From Albibacterium bauzanense (GTDB taxonomy: Bacteria; Bacteroidota; Bacteroidia; Sphingobacteriales; Sphingobacteriaceae), in assembly GCF_004339765.1 (NCBI RefSeq), contig NZ_SMGO01000002.1, forward strand, positions 496,001 to 560,000: a DNA stretch of 64,000 nt. The letters are read 5' to 3'. Below, piece by piece: positions 42,954 through 54,763 of this stretch. Under the pieces are notes generated by a model. The model ran no database searches and was not told where the DNA came from. It saw nothing but the letters and a program-made list of their open reading frames with translations. Numbering within the stretch: position 1 is the first letter of the stretch; each line of letters starts with the position of its first letter. The position numbers and the translations under genes were made by a program.

Positions 42954-43736
42954 ATGAATATCTTAGAAAAAATAGTTCAACACAAAAGGATTGAGGTAGC
43001 TGAAGCGAAAAAGGGCATATCTGTTGATGAACTGAAGGAAAAGTCGCTTTTTAACAGAACTTGCTACAGTTTGCGGGAGTCGGTTTTAGATCTTGATAGG
43101 AATGGTATCATAGCAGAATTTAAGCGTGCTTCCCCTTCTAAAGGGATTATTAATGACCGTTCTGATGTAAGTGAGATTGCTAAAGCGTATGAGCAAAATC
43201 ATGTGTCTGCTATTTCTGTTTTAACAGATTCTGAATTTTTTAAAGGCACGCTAGACGACCTGGTTGCAGTAAGGGAGGCGGTTAAGATTCCTGTTTTACG
43301 TAAGGAATTTATCGTTGATCCTTTTCAGATTACGGAAGCGAAAGCATATGGTGCAGATATTATTCTGTTAATTGCCGCTTGCCTTTCTTCAAAAGAAATT
43401 AAAGAATTTTCGGCTTATGCTAAAAAGATAGGACTGAATGTTTTATTGGAAATTCATAACGAAGAAGAGTTAAAGGATAATAAGTTTGACACGATTGATG
43501 CTATTGGGGTGAATAATAGGAATCTGATTGATTTTTCTGTGTCGATACAACATTCTCTTGATCTTGCTAGTTTAATTCCGGTGCAATATATTAAGGTTTC
43601 CGAAAGTGGGATCAGTGACCCTGATACAATAAAATTATTGAAGAATGAAGGTTTTCAGGCTTTCTTAATTGGCGAAAACTTTATGAAAACGGAGGATCCT
43701 GCTCAAGCAATTCAGGATTTCGTTAAACATATCTAA
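42954..43736 (+). CDS. trpC: Indole-3-glycerol phosphate synthase
   Basis: 260-residue TIM-barrel enzyme forming indole-3-glycerol phosphate. Typical start NILEKIVQHKRIEVAEAK, IIAEFKRASPSKG, ISVLTDSEFFKG, VLRKEFIVDPFQI and GVNNRNL. It follows trpG by one base. trpD, which normally lies between trpG and trpC in Bacteroidota trp operons, is missing here. Convergent with anmK. Confidence 0.97.
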   Translation: MNILEKIVQHKRIEVAEAKKGISVDELKEKSLFNRTCYSLRESVLDLDRNGIIAEFKRASPSKGIINDRSDVSEIAKAYEQNHVSAISVLTDSEFFKGTLDDLVAVREAVKIPVLRKEFIVDPFQITEAKAYGADIILLIAACLSSKEIKEFSAYAKKIGLNVLLEIHNEEELKDNKFDTIDAIGVNNRNLIDFSVSIQHSLDLASLIPVQYIKVSESGISDPDTIKLLKNEGFQAFLIGENFMKTEDPAQAIQDFVKHI

Positions 43737-43781
43737 TTCTATTTTAGAATATATTATAGAGGTTAGCCGGGTTATAGATTT

Positions 43782-44978
43782 TTAATCGGGGAAACTTATT
43801 TTTCCAAAGCAAACTGCTGGTGCGCCTGCCATTTTAGGAAAGGTGGTTGCTGCACCGGCAACAGTTTCATTTGCCAATAATGAAAAAAGGATGGCTTCTT
43901 TAGCATCCGGATCTATTCCTAAGGCAGTAGTATTTTCAATTGCGATATCTGGCAGATAGTTTGATAGCATTTTTAACAAGGTAGGATTCTTACAGCCTCC
44001 TCCGCTCACATACATTTTTGCATCAGGATGCTGAGCTGTGATTGCTTCGATAGGCTGAGCAATAGATTTTGCCGTTAAGGCGCATAAAGTGGCCATGATA
44101 TCTACATGGTCGATCGTAATTGTATTACTTTTTAGTTGAGCATTTGATAGAAAGGACAGATTGAAATCTTCAGGACCTGTAGTTTTAGGAAAACTGTAGG
44201 AGAAAAAGGGATGATCTAATAAGGCTGTTAGTAGTTCATCATTTACCTTTCCAGACGCAGCAATAGCACCACCATCATCATAAGGCTTTGAATAATATTG
44301 TTGAGCGTATTGATTCATTAATGTATTTCCAGGACCAATATCAGTTGAGATGAGATCATTAGTCTGGCCTCCTATGGGTAGGAATGTAAAATTAGAGACC
44401 CCACCGATGTTAAGTAAAACTCTGTTCTCATTACTATTGGCAAATAGAAGATAATCGCCATAAATTACTAATGGAGCGCCTTCGCCGCCCGCAGCTACAT
44501 GCTTTTGGCGAAAGTCAGAAACTGTAATAATTCCTGTGTTTACTGCAATATGATCACCATCACCTATTTGCAGGGTGCTGTTAGGATAATTACTTGTTTT
44601 ATTATGAGTTTTTGGGGCATGAAAGACAGTTTGTCCGTGGCTGGCAATCAGATCTACATCTTTGGCTTTAATCTTCCATTTAGCCAATGCTGCATTTACC
44701 AAATGTGCATGCTCTATCCCGATGCTCGCATTCATAACGCATAGCAATTTCATATCTACGGTGTCTTTTGAAAAGACAGCTTTAATACTTTCCCGAAAGG
44801 AGATAGTATATTCAATAGTTTCAAAAGCCAGCATTTCTATCTGTGTTTGGATGCTGCAGCCTTTTACTTTGCATAGAACAATATCAAGTCCGTCTAACGA
44901 AGTACCCGACATAAGTCCAACTATTAGCCTGGATTCTTTGTTAGCTATGTTATAGAGTTTAAGGATGTTGTTATTCAT
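43782..44978 (-). CDS. anmK: Anhydro-N-acetylmuramic acid kinase
   Basis: 398-residue AnmK, which phosphorylates and opens 1,6-anhydro-MurNAc in murein recycling. Signature LIVGLMSGTSLDGLDIV near the N-terminus, ASHGQTVFHAP, DIGPGNTLMN and YVSGGGCKNPTLL. Next to a glucosamine-6-phosphate deaminase-type gene, which would act later in the same amino-sugar recycling route. Confidence 0.95.
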   Translation of the reverse strand: MNNNILKLYNIANKESRLIVGLMSGTSLDGLDIVLCKVKGCSIQTQIEMLAFETIEYTISFRESIKAVFSKDTVDMKLLCVMNASIGIEHAHLVNAALAKWKIKAKDVDLIASHGQTVFHAPKTHNKTSNYPNSTLQIGDGDHIAVNTGIITVSDFRQKHVAAGGEGAPLVIYGDYLLFANSNENRVLLNIGGVSNFTFLPIGGQTNDLISTDIGPGNTLMNQYAQQYYSKPYDDGGAIAASGKVNDELLTALLDHPFFSYSFPKTTGPEDFNLSFLSNAQLKSNTITIDHVDIMATLCALTAKSIAQPIEAITAQHPDAKMYVSGGGCKNPTLLKMLSNYLPDIAIENTTALGIDPDAKEAILFSLLANETVAGAATTFPKMAGAPAVCFGKISFPD

Positions 44979-45065
44979 GCAGTATTACCAGCTCTAATTT
45001 TTGATTTTTGCTCTTTAAATTAAGACAAATTAGTGAAAAGGTATGACTGTACAGATATATTAATT

Positions 45066-45073
45066 AGATTTGT
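45066..45073 (+). promoter_or_regulatory. -7 promoter box (TAGATTTG) for the nagB-like gene
   Basis: Exact TAnnTTTG match ending 27 bases before the ATG at 45101. Confidence 0.6.
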
Positions 45074-45100
45074 TACTTACCCTAAACGTATTTAACCATA

Positions 45101-47038
45101 ATGGCAAGATTAAATCTTTTGGAAGAAACGCGCTTCGAAAAACTCCCTGTTACAGTTTATCCGAACCCTGAAATAGCTTCTATTGCAGTTGCTCATAGAA
45201 TTGCTTCTCTCATTAAAAACAAACAACAAAAAGGAGAATCAGCTGTATTGGGTCTTGCCACAGGATCAACACCTCATCGGGTTTATGTAGAGCTTATTCG
45301 TATGCACAAGGAAGAAGGCTTAAGCTTCCAAAATGTTATTACGTTTAATCTTGACGAATACTATCCAATGCAGCCAGATGCAGAGCAAAGCTATGTGTCT
45401 TTTATGTATAATACGTTTTTTGATCACATTGATATTGATAAGAATAATGTTCATATACCTGACGGAACCATTTCTAAAAATGAGATACATGGATATTGTT
45501 TAGAATATGAAAGAAAGATATCAGCCCTCGGTGGTCTTGATTTACAATTATTAGGAATTGGCCGTACCGGGCATATCGGATTTAACGAACCGGGCTCTGC
45601 CCCTAACTCAGGCACCAGGTTGGTTACCTTGGATGATCTTACTCGCAGAGATGCTTCCCGCAACTTTGGAGGGAAGGAAAATGTGCCTACGAAAGCAATT
45701 ACGATGGGTGTTGGTACTATTTTTAAAGCCAAGGAAATTATCCTGATGGCTTGGAATAGTACAAAAGCAGACATTGTAAAAAAGGCAGTTGAGGGTCCGA
45801 TTACTGCTGAAGTTCCGGCTACCTATTTACAGCTTTCGGATAATGTGGAGTTTGTTTTAGATACCGAGTCGTCATCAGCTTTAACTCGTTTTGATACACC
45901 ATGGCTTACAAACGATTGTGAATGGAATGAAAAAACGATCAAGAAGGCAGTTATTTGGTTAGCAAAGACCCTAAAAAAACCTATTCTGAAATTGACGGAA
46001 GAGGATTATAACAATAATGGGATGGCTCAACTAGCTACTGAGAAGGGCCCGGTTTACAATATTAATATACAGATTTTTAATCTGATTCAACATACCATAA
46101 CCGGTTGGCCGGGTGGAAAGCCGAATGCAGATGATAGTCAGCGTCCGGAGCGTGCAGAACCTGCGCAGAAAAGAAGTATTATTTTTTCCCCTCATCCGGA
46201 TGATGATGTGATTTCTATGGGCGGAACGTTTATTCGTTTATGTGATCAAGGTCATGATGTGCATGTTGCCTATCAGACTTCGGGCAATACAGCGGTTTGG
46301 GGCGATGATACCTTGCGCTTTATTGAGTTTGCTCGTGATTTTTCTAAATCAATGGATCTGGATACGAGTGTGTTGGAGAAAGTATATGCAGATACGCGAG
46401 ATTTTTTAAAGACTAAGAAGCCCAATCAAACAGATATTAAAGAGATATTAATGGTGAATGAGCTGATCCGAAAGGGCGAAGCTACAGCTGGTGCCCGCTT
46501 TGCGGGATTGCCTGATAAGAACATTCATTTTCAGAATCTTCCATTCTATGATCGAGCTAAATATGCCAAGAATGTATCTGTAGAGGATGATATTTTACAA
46601 ACTATGGAGTTTTTGCAGCAAATAAAACCACATCAGATATTTGCTGCAGGCGACTTTGCCGATCCTCATGGAACTCATAAAGTGTGTTTTAATATCATTA
46701 GAGAGGCTCTTATCCGACTGCGTAAAACTGAAAGCTGGATAAAGGATTGCTGGATCTGGCTGTATCGGGGAGCCTGGCATGAGTTTGAGATCCATGAAAT
46801 TGAAATGGCTGTTCCGCTATCACCGGCTGAGGCTATCCGTAAACGAAATGCTATCTTTAAACATCAGTCGCAGAAGGATACACCTGTTTTTCCGGGAGAT
46901 GATTCCAGGGAATTCTGGGTACGTGCAGAACAGAGAACTACAGAAACTGCAAGGATCTATGATGAACTAGGACTTGCAGAGTATGAAGCTATTGAAGCTT
47001 TTATCCGCTGGAAATTTGATGATGAAGTGGCAGGCTAA
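45101..47038 (+). CDS. nagB: Glucosamine-6-phosphate deaminase NagB fused to a PIG-L (LmbE) deacetylase-like domain
   Basis: 645 residues, about twice a normal NagB. N-terminal deaminase (about 15-290): GLATGSTPHRVY, TFNLDEYYPM (D85), GIGRTGHIGFNEPGS (H158). C-terminal PIG-L domain (about 355-620): IFSPHPDDDVISMGG (zinc ligands H365, D367/D368) and DPHGTHKVC. The deaminase turns GlcN6P into fructose-6-P; the second domain could deacetylate a GlcNAc derivative first, making a two-step enzyme. That coupling is inference; this architecture is conserved in Bacteroidota. Confidence 0.92.
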   Translation: MARLNLLEETRFEKLPVTVYPNPEIASIAVAHRIASLIKNKQQKGESAVLGLATGSTPHRVYVELIRMHKEEGLSFQNVITFNLDEYYPMQPDAEQSYVSFMYNTFFDHIDIDKNNVHIPDGTISKNEIHGYCLEYERKISALGGLDLQLLGIGRTGHIGFNEPGSAPNSGTRLVTLDDLTRRDASRNFGGKENVPTKAITMGVGTIFKAKEIILMAWNSTKADIVKKAVEGPITAEVPATYLQLSDNVEFVLDTESSSALTRFDTPWLTNDCEWNEKTIKKAVIWLAKTLKKPILKLTEEDYNNNGMAQLATEKGPVYNINIQIFNLIQHTITGWPGGKPNADDSQRPERAEPAQKRSIIFSPHPDDDVISMGGTFIRLCDQGHDVHVAYQTSGNTAVWGDDTLRFIEFARDFSKSMDLDTSVLEKVYADTRDFLKTKKPNQTDIKEILMVNELIRKGEATAGARFAGLPDKNIHFQNLPFYDRAKYAKNVSVEDDILQTMEFLQQIKPHQIFAAGDFADPHGTHKVCFNIIREALIRLRKTESWIKDCWIWLYRGAWHEFEIHEIEMAVPLSPAEAIRKRNAIFKHQSQKDTPVFPGDDSREFWVRAEQRTTETARIYDELGLAEYEAIEAFIRWKFDDEVAG

Positions 47039-47050
47039 TTGCGCCTGTTA

Positions 47051-48370
47051 TTAACGTTGGAAGTTGCCTTTTTCATTAACTTTAATACTAAAAGGCTGCA
47101 AATAGGTATCAATTAAAATGGCGGCCTGTTTTCTGGTTAATAAGCATTCGGGATCATAACTGCCTGTAAAATTGAATTTCTTTTCCCAACCATTTTCTAT
47201 TTGAGTATCCAGCTCATCTCCTTTGAGGGCGATGAACTTTATTAAGCTTATTAAGTCTTTTAATTTTAGCTCTTCAATGGATTTGTCACTAAACCAGATT
47301 TGGCTTCTCGTATAAAGACTGCGCATAACGGGTTCCAGTTCCATAGAAGATACATGCTTATCGACATCAAAGATCAGCTTAGCGCCTTTTCCATCTTCAT
47401 TGTCCATTCTGCCTTGTATAATTCCGGTTAAGCCAACCCGTTGAATGCTCGAATTATTGACATCCTCAAAGGCCACATCATGGAAAGGCAATAGCTGAGC
47501 TTTATATGCTAATAGTTCACCTTGCAAAGTCCGGATATTGATTTTATCCGACGTTGTTTCAAAGAATGCACAATAAGAAGCGATTGCCCCGATAGATTGT
47601 CCATATAACATGAGTGAAGGTACATCTTGAATGGACTCTTTAGGCTCTTTGATTAAACCGTTTGAGCCATGAACCACAAAAAAGTTCTCTGCATAAGGTT
47701 TTAATAAGGAGGCGGTTGGAATTATCCATTCTTGTTGATCTCTGTCTTCCACCATTAAACTCGTTCTGTAGATAGTTGAGCCATACAGTTGATCGGTAGT
47801 AACAGGATTAATTGAATCAGCTTCTTTTGCTGGAAGTTTGTCTTTGTCGTTTATTAGTGGAACTAACTTAGCTTGCAGGCTAGCATCAACTACGGCATAA
47901 ACGCTATAGTTTTGACCGTTTGAGAGATCTATTTTCCATCTTTTACCTGATTTCTTCATTCTTTTTATCTCAGTATTATAAACTACGGTAAGATTCTTTG
48001 AGGAATCAATCATTTGCTCAAAGGTGTTCTTTGAGATCTGCGGACTGAGGTAAACTTTGGCATGGTTGAAAACTGAATCTGAATAATCTTTTGCATTCAG
48101 CGATAGTTTCAGGAATTCGGCCCAGAGCCCGGCGTCTAAGTTCTGATATGAATTTATTGATTTAATATCCTGGCCTTCTGTAAGAGCGCTGTTAAAAGAT
48201 GCATCCGGGTTTATCCATAAAGCAGAAACGCCAGATTTTGAAGCCTGGACTGCGCTGGCCAATGCTGCTTCGCCTTGACCATATATAATAAGTTTTGCTT
48301 TGCTTGGCTTTTGAGCAAAAGAAACAGAACTAATTAATAATAAAACACACAATACAGAGATTCTATACAT
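47051..48370 (-). CDS. Exported FAD-dependent oxidoreductase-like protein
   Basis: 439-residue protein with a signal peptide ending VSFA|Q. The Rossmann start KLIIYGQGEAALASAVQASKSGVSALWINP (in part) resembles FAD-dependent oxidoreductases with GxGxxA in place of a perfect GxGxxG. Other family-like pieces: YAVVDASLQAKLVP and LMLYGQSIGAIASYCAFF (in part). Catalytic function unknown; it may be a divergent carbohydrate- or glycan-related oxidoreductase. Convergent with the NagB-like gene, upstream terminator belongs to the OmpA gene. Confidence 0.62.
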   Translation of the reverse strand: MYRISVLCVLLLISSVSFAQKPSKAKLIIYGQGEAALASAVQASKSGVSALWINPDASFNSALTEGQDIKSINSYQNLDAGLWAEFLKLSLNAKDYSDSVFNHAKVYLSPQISKNTFEQMIDSSKNLTVVYNTEIKRMKKSGKRWKIDLSNGQNYSVYAVVDASLQAKLVPLINDKDKLPAKEADSINPVTTDQLYGSTIYRTSLMVEDRDQQEWIIPTASLLKPYAENFFVVHGSNGLIKEPKESIQDVPSLMLYGQSIGAIASYCAFFETTSDKINIRTLQGELLAYKAQLLPFHDVAFEDVNNSSIQRVGLTGIIQGRMDNEDGKGAKLIFDVDKHVSSMELEPVMRSLYTRSQIWFSDKSIEELKLKDLISLIKFIALKGDELDTQIENGWEKKFNFTGSYDPECLLTRKQAAILIDTYLQPFSIKVNEKGNFQR

Positions 48371-48398
48371 TTTTAATCAATTAATTTATAAAACTAAC

Positions 48399-48432
48399 AA
48401 AAAAAAGCTGCGATGGAAACCCATCACAGCCT
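48399..48432 (-). terminator. Rho-independent terminator after the OmpA-family gene
   Basis: On the minus strand GCTGTGATGG / CCATCGCAGC (one wobble pair) with a four-base loop is followed by T8. It lies 25-55 bases after the OmpA stop. Confidence 0.85.
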
Positions 48433-48455
48433 AAAGAAACGTTTTTGTTTTTAAA

Positions 48456-49145
48456 TTATTGACCTGCTTCTGCTTTAGCTTCAGCTTTCATTTTATCGTT
48501 TGCAACGATAACAATTTCAACTCTTCTATTTTCAGCTCTTCCAGCATCTGTTTCATTACTAGCGATGGGTTCGCTGGCACCTTTACCAGTTGTTCTGATA
48601 CGGCCGGCATCTAAGCCTTGTGTAGTGGCATAGCTCTTAACAGACAATGCACGGCGTTCTGATAATCCTTGATTATATTCTGCTCTACCTACATTATCTG
48701 TATGGCCGACTACTAAAATATCTGTATCAGAATTTTCGTTCATTGATTTAACTAACTGACGAATGTTTTCTTTTGCATTGGGTTTTAAATCAGCTTTATC
48801 GAAATCAAATAAAATACCTGAATCGAATTTTACGATAATACCTTCACCTGCTTGAATTACTTCTGCACCCTGAACGGTGTTTTCTATCTGAGCAGCTTGC
48901 TTATCCATCTTTTTCCCGATCAAACCTCCGGCTACACCACCAATAGCACCACCAATAACGGCACCTACAGCTGTATTACCAGCTTTATTTCCAATCAGCG
49001 CTCCTATCCCGGCTCCAGCACCTGCTCCTATCCCAGCTCCTTTTTGAGTGTTCGTTAAATTGGATAGTGAATCACAACTAACTAATAACATGGTAGAGGT
49101 TGCAATTGCTATCGCATATACAGCTACTTTTCTTTGAATATTCAT
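48456..49145 (-). CDS. OmpA family lipoprotein with glycine-zipper region
   Basis: 229 residues. Lipobox LVSC (Cys about 24); then a Gly-rich zipper with repeats of GAGxGA and VIGGAIGGVAGGLIG (about 37-78), a membrane-insertion type segment; then a C-terminal OmpA/MotB peptidoglycan-binding domain (about 100-220): VVGHTDNVGRAEYNQGLSERRA (in part) and NRRVEIVI. It likely links the outer membrane to murein. Confidence 0.92.
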   Translation of the reverse strand: MNIQRKVAVYAIAIATSTMLLVSCDSLSNLTNTQKGAGIGAGAGAGIGALIGNKAGNTAVGAVIGGAIGGVAGGLIGKKMDKQAAQIENTVQGAEVIQAGEGIIVKFDSGILFDFDKADLKPNAKENIRQLVKSMNENSDTDILVVGHTDNVGRAEYNQGLSERRALSVKSYATTQGLDAGRIRTTGKGASEPIASNETDAGRAENRRVEIVIVANDKMKAEAKAEAGQ

Positions 49146-49204
49146 AATGTTGATATTTTTATTTTGTTTTGTTGATTATTGCAAACACAATGCCAAAAAC
49201 GTAA

Positions 49205-50878
<1,674 letters not shown>

Positions 50879-50899
50879 GTATATTTAATATGTAATCGT

Positions 50900-50907
50900 T
50901 AACTTTG
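50900..50907 (+). promoter_or_regulatory. secA: -7 promoter box (TAACTTTG) for secA
   Basis: Exact TAnnTTTG match, 84 bases before the secA ATG, giving a leader of about 80 nt. Confidence 0.55.
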
Positions 50908-50991
50908 CAAATGTTTCCTGTCAATTTGACGGATAGCGAGTTTTGGATTATTTATTGACAAACCAAAGAAGATCAATTAAAAATATTATAG

Positions 50992-53900
50992 ATGTTAGGA
51001 TTCTTAAGTAAAGTTTTCGGAAGCAAATCTGCACGAGACATAAAACACATTCAGCCTTTAGTTGAAAAGATTAAAGCTGAATACGCAAAGTTAGATTCAA
51101 TCACGAATGACGAGTTGCGTAGTAAAACAATCGCGTTTAAAGAGAGGATAGCTGAGCACTTAAAGGAAACTGACTCGGAAATAAGCAAGCTTAAAAAAGA
51201 AGCTGAGCAGCCTGATCTGGAAATGTCAATAAAGACATCTTTATATGAGCAAGTTGATAAACTTGAGAAAAATAGAGATAAGGAATTAGAAGAGGTATTG
51301 ATGGAAATACTTCCGGAAGCTTTTGCGGTTGTTAAAGAAACGGCCCGTCGTTTCACAGAAAACAAAACGCTGGAGGTTACGGCTCTTCAATTTGATAGAG
51401 ATTTAGCTGCTACTCGCCCTCATATAGAAATACAAGGTGATAAAGCTGTTTGGCAGAATACCTGGATAGCTGCCGGAACCCCGGTTACCTGGAACATGAT
51501 TCATTACGATGTTCAGTTAATTGGAGGTATTGTACTACATGAAGGTAAAATTGCGGAAATGGCTACTGGGGAAGGTAAAACCTTGGTTGGTACGTTGCCT
51601 GCCTATTTAAATGCTTTATCGGGTCAGGGAGTTCATATTGTAACAGTCAACGATTATTTAGCACGTCGTGACTCTGAGTGGAATGGCCCTATCTTTGAAT
51701 TTCATGGTTTGAAGGTAGATTGTATTGATAAACATCAACCGAACTCGGAAGCCCGTAGAAAAGCTTACGCTGCAGATATTATATTTGGTACGAACAATGA
51801 ATTTGGTTTTGATTATCTACGTGATAACATGACTCAAAATCCTGAAAGCCTGGTTCAGAGAAAATTGCACTATGCAATGGTGGATGAGGTTGACTCAGTT
51901 TTAATTGATGATGCTCGTACTCCTTTGATTATTTCAGGCCCGATTCCTCGTGGTGATGAACATGAGTTCTATGAATTGAAGCCCAGAATTGAGCGCTTAG
52001 TGAATGCACAAAAAACCTTTATCAATACGGTTTTAAATGATGCTAAGAAAGCAATCAGAGCTGGTGATACAGAACCTGAGAGCGGTGGCCTGGCATTATT
52101 ACGTGCATATAGAGGTTTACCAAAGAATAAAGCTCTTATTAAGTTTTTAAGTGAGGGAAGCAATAAGCAAGTGCTTACGAAAGCTGAGAACTTTTACATG
52201 CAAGAGCAAAGCAAGAATATGCCTAAGGTTGATGCTGAACTGTTCTTTGTTATTACTGAAAAACATAATCAAGTAGAGCTTACTGAGAAAGGTATTGAAC
52301 TGATCACTGCTTCTGGCGAGGATGCAGGGTTCTTTATTATGCCGGATGTAGGTTCTGAAATTGCTGAATTAGAGAAGTCTGATTTAAATGCTGAAGAGAA
52401 AGTTGCAAAGAAAGATGAAATCATGCGTGATTTCTCTATCAAATCTGAGCGTATCCATTCAGTTAACCAATTATTAAAAGCATATACCTTATTTGAAAAT
52501 GATGTTGAATATATCATTGATGAAGGCAAGGTAAAGATCGTGGATGAGCAGACAGGCCGTATTATGGAAGGCCGTCGTTATTCTGATGGTTTGCACCAGG
52601 CAATTGAAGCAAAAGAAAACGTTAAGGTTGAAGATGCTACTCAAACTTATGCTACTGTTACATTACAGAACTATTTCCGTATGTATCATAAGTTAGCGGG
52701 GATGACCGGTACTGCAACAACGGAAGCAGGTGAGTTATGGCAGATCTATAAATTGGATGTTGTTGAAATTCCAACCAATGTTCCAATTCAACGTGAGGAC
52801 TTACAGGACGCAGTTTATCGTACTGCCCGTGAAAAATATAATGCAGTAGCTGAAGAAATACAGCGATTAACAGAAGCGAAAAGACCAGTACTAGTTGGTA
52901 CAACTTCGGTTGAAATTTCTGAATTGTTAAGTAGGATGTTGAAGATACGCGGAATTAAACACAATGTTTTAAATGCGAAGCTTCACCAACGCGAAGCAGA
53001 TATTGTTGCTGAAGCCGGTCATGCCGGAACAGTAACGATTGCTACAAACATGGCTGGTCGTGGTACGGATATTAAATTAGGAGAAGGTGTTAAGGCTGCT
53101 GGTGGTTTAGCTATCATTGGTACAGAGCGTCATGAATCCAGACGTGTCGATCGTCAGTTAAGAGGTCGTGCTGGTCGTCAGGGAGACCCGGGTTCATCCC
53201 AATTCTTCGTTTCTCTTGAAGATAACTTGATGCGGTTATTTGGTTCAGAAAGAATCTCCAATATCATGTTAAGAATGGGAATTGAGGAGGGAGAGGTTAT
53301 TCAACACTCCATGATTACCAAATCTATTGAGCGTGCCCAGAAAAAGGTTGAAGAAAACAACTTTGGTATACGGAAACGACTGTTAGAGTACGATGACGTA
53401 ATGAACTCTCAGAGAAGTGTAATTTACTCGAAAAGAAAGAATGCGCTCTTTGGTGAACGTTTAGATGTTGATTTAAATAATACCATTTTTGATACTATTG
53501 AGGAAATAGTTAGCGAGTGTAAAGAAGGCGGACATTATGAAGACCTTCAACTTGAGTTTATCCGTACTTTTTCAATAGATCCGGAGTTAGATGAAAACAT
53601 CTTTAATAATGAAGGTATATCTTCTTTAACTCATAAGTTGTTTGATAAGGTAAATGAGTTCTATCACCGTAAGGCTGAAGTGATTGCTAAACAAACATTC
53701 CCGGTTTTAAAAGATGTATATGATACTCGTGGAGAACAAATTGAGAACATTGTTGTTCCTTTTTCAGATGGAACAAAAGGTATTCAAGTAACTTCTAACC
53801 TTAAGAAAGCAGTTGAATCAGATGGTAAGGAAGTTTTCAAATCATTTGAGAAAGGTGTTGTTCTTGCTTTAATTGATGAAGCATGGAAAGAGCATCTTCG

Positions 53901-54297
53901 TGAAATGGACGATTTAAAACAATCTGTGCAGAACGCTGTTTATGAGCAAAAGGACCCAATTATTATTTATAAAATGGAGGCCTTTAACCTGTTTAAGGAT
54001 ATGTTGATTAACATGAATAAGGAAGTTGTCAGCTTCTTATTCAAGGGAGGAATTCCTACTCAGAATCCACAGGAAGTTAGAGAGGCTAGACCTGCGCCAT
54101 TACAAAACAAAAACATTAAGGTGTCTAAACCAGAATTAGCTACTGCAGGAGCAGGTGTTGGAAATTTGGGAGAAGATACCCGAGAATTGCAAAAGACTCA
54201 ACCTATTAGAAACGATAATAAAGTTGGTAGAAACGATCCTTGCCCATGTGGAAGTGGCAAAAAATATAAAAACTGTCATGGGATCGGGCAGGTGTAA
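50992..54297 (+). CDS. secA: Preprotein translocase ATPase SecA
   Basis: 1101-residue SecA, the motor of Sec export. Walker [21 protein letters not shown] (in part), [50 protein letters not shown], and a C-terminal SEC-C zinc motif [20 protein letters not shown]. It is longer than E. coli SecA, as usual in Bacteroidota, with an insertion around residues 330-420. The SPOR-domain gene follows after 14 bases. Confidence 0.98.
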   Translation: MLGFLSKVFGSKSARDIKHIQPLVEKIKAEYAKLDSITNDELRSKTIAFKERIAEHLKETDSEISKLKKEAEQPDLEMSIKTSLYEQVDKLEKNRDKELEEVLMEILPEAFAVVKETARRFTENKTLEVTALQFDRDLAATRPHIEIQGDKAVWQNTWIAAGTPVTWNMIHYDVQLIGGIVLHEGKIAEMATGEGKTLVGTLPAYLNALSGQGVHIVTVNDYLARRDSEWNGPIFEFHGLKVDCIDKHQPNSEARRKAYAADIIFGTNNEFGFDYLRDNMTQNPESLVQRKLHYAMVDEVDSVLIDDARTPLIISGPIPRGDEHEFYELKPRIERLVNAQKTFINTVLNDAKKAIRAGDTEPESGGLALLRAYRGLPKNKALIKFLSEGSNKQVLTKAENFYMQEQSKNMPKVDAELFFVITEKHNQVELTEKGIELITASGEDAGFFIMPDVGSEIAELEKSDLNAEEKVAKKDEIMRDFSIKSERIHSVNQLLKAYTLFENDVEYIIDEGKVKIVDEQTGRIMEGRRYSDGLHQAIEAKENVKVEDATQTYATVTLQNYFRMYHKLAGMTGTATTEAGELWQIYKLDVVEIPTNVPIQREDLQDAVYRTAREKYNAVAEEIQRLTEAKRPVLVGTTSVEISELLSRMLKIRGIKHNVLNAKLHQREADIVAEAGHAGTVTIATNMAGRGTDIKLGEGVKAAGGLAIIGTERHESRRVDRQLRGRAGRQGDPGSSQFFVSLEDNLMRLFGSERISNIMLRMGIEEGEVIQHSMITKSIERAQKKVEENNFGIRKRLLEYDDVMNSQRSVIYSKRKNALFGERLDVDLNNTIFDTIEEIVSECKEGGHYEDLQLEFIRTFSIDPELDENIFNNEGISSLTHKLFDKVNEFYHRKAEVIAKQTFPVLKDVYDTRGEQIENIVVPFSDGTKGIQVTSNLKKAVESDGKEVFKSFEKGVVLALIDEAWKEHLREMDDLKQSVQNAVYEQKDPIIIYKMEAFNLFKDMLINMNKEVVSFLFKGGIPTQNPQEVREARPAPLQNKNIKVSKPELATAGAGVGNLGEDTRELQKTQPIRNDNKVGRNDPCPCGSGKKYKNCHGIGQV

Positions 54298-54311
54298 TTA
54301 GATATTAGCAT

Positions 54312-54752
54312 ATGAATTGCAAATCGGTTTTTCTTGGATTAAGCTTTCTGTTATTTTCCTTTGCTGCCATGGCGCAGAACAAGAAGGGGAGCCTGGAGAT
54401 TGTTAAGGATCCGATGATTGACCTTTTACAACAGAGCCGTATTGTCTTTAACAATACTTTAACTGAAGATGAGCCTGAAGTTAGAAACGAGAAAGGTACG
54501 AGAGGAACTGCTTTAGGTTTTCGGATTCAGATATTTTCTGGCTCAAGTCGTAATGAGGCCTATGCAATTCAATCACGTTTCCAACAACGGTATGGAGATA
54601 TCAGCACTTATATAACCTATACTCAGCCTAATTATAGGGTGAAAGTGGGAGATTTTCGTAGCCGGAGTGAAGCCCAGTCATTTATGGCTGAGTTGAAAAA
54701 AAGCTATCCTTCTGTCTTCCTGTTTACCGAACAGATATACGTGTATTATTAG
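54312..54752 (+). CDS. SPOR-domain exported protein
   Basis: 146 residues with signal peptide (AMA|Q). The C-terminal 75 residues form a SPOR-type domain: ALGFRIQIFSGSSRNEAYAI, YRVKVGDFRSRSEAQSFMAE (in part). SPOR domains bind denuded glycan strands at division septa. Likely co-transcribed with secA. No other domain. Confidence 0.85.
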   Translation: MNCKSVFLGLSFLLFSFAAMAQNKKGSLEIVKDPMIDLLQQSRIVFNNTLTEDEPEVRNEKGTRGTALGFRIQIFSGSSRNEAYAIQSRFQQRYGDISTYITYTQPNYRVKVGDFRSRSEAQSFMAELKKSYPSVFLFTEQIYVYY

Positions 54753-54763
54753 ATTTGAAGTTC

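Noticed and set aside
43737-43755. Small hairpin ATTCTA/TAGAAT between trpC and anmK as a terminator
   Set aside because: Only six AT-rich pairs, three-base loop and no T-run; too weak to call.
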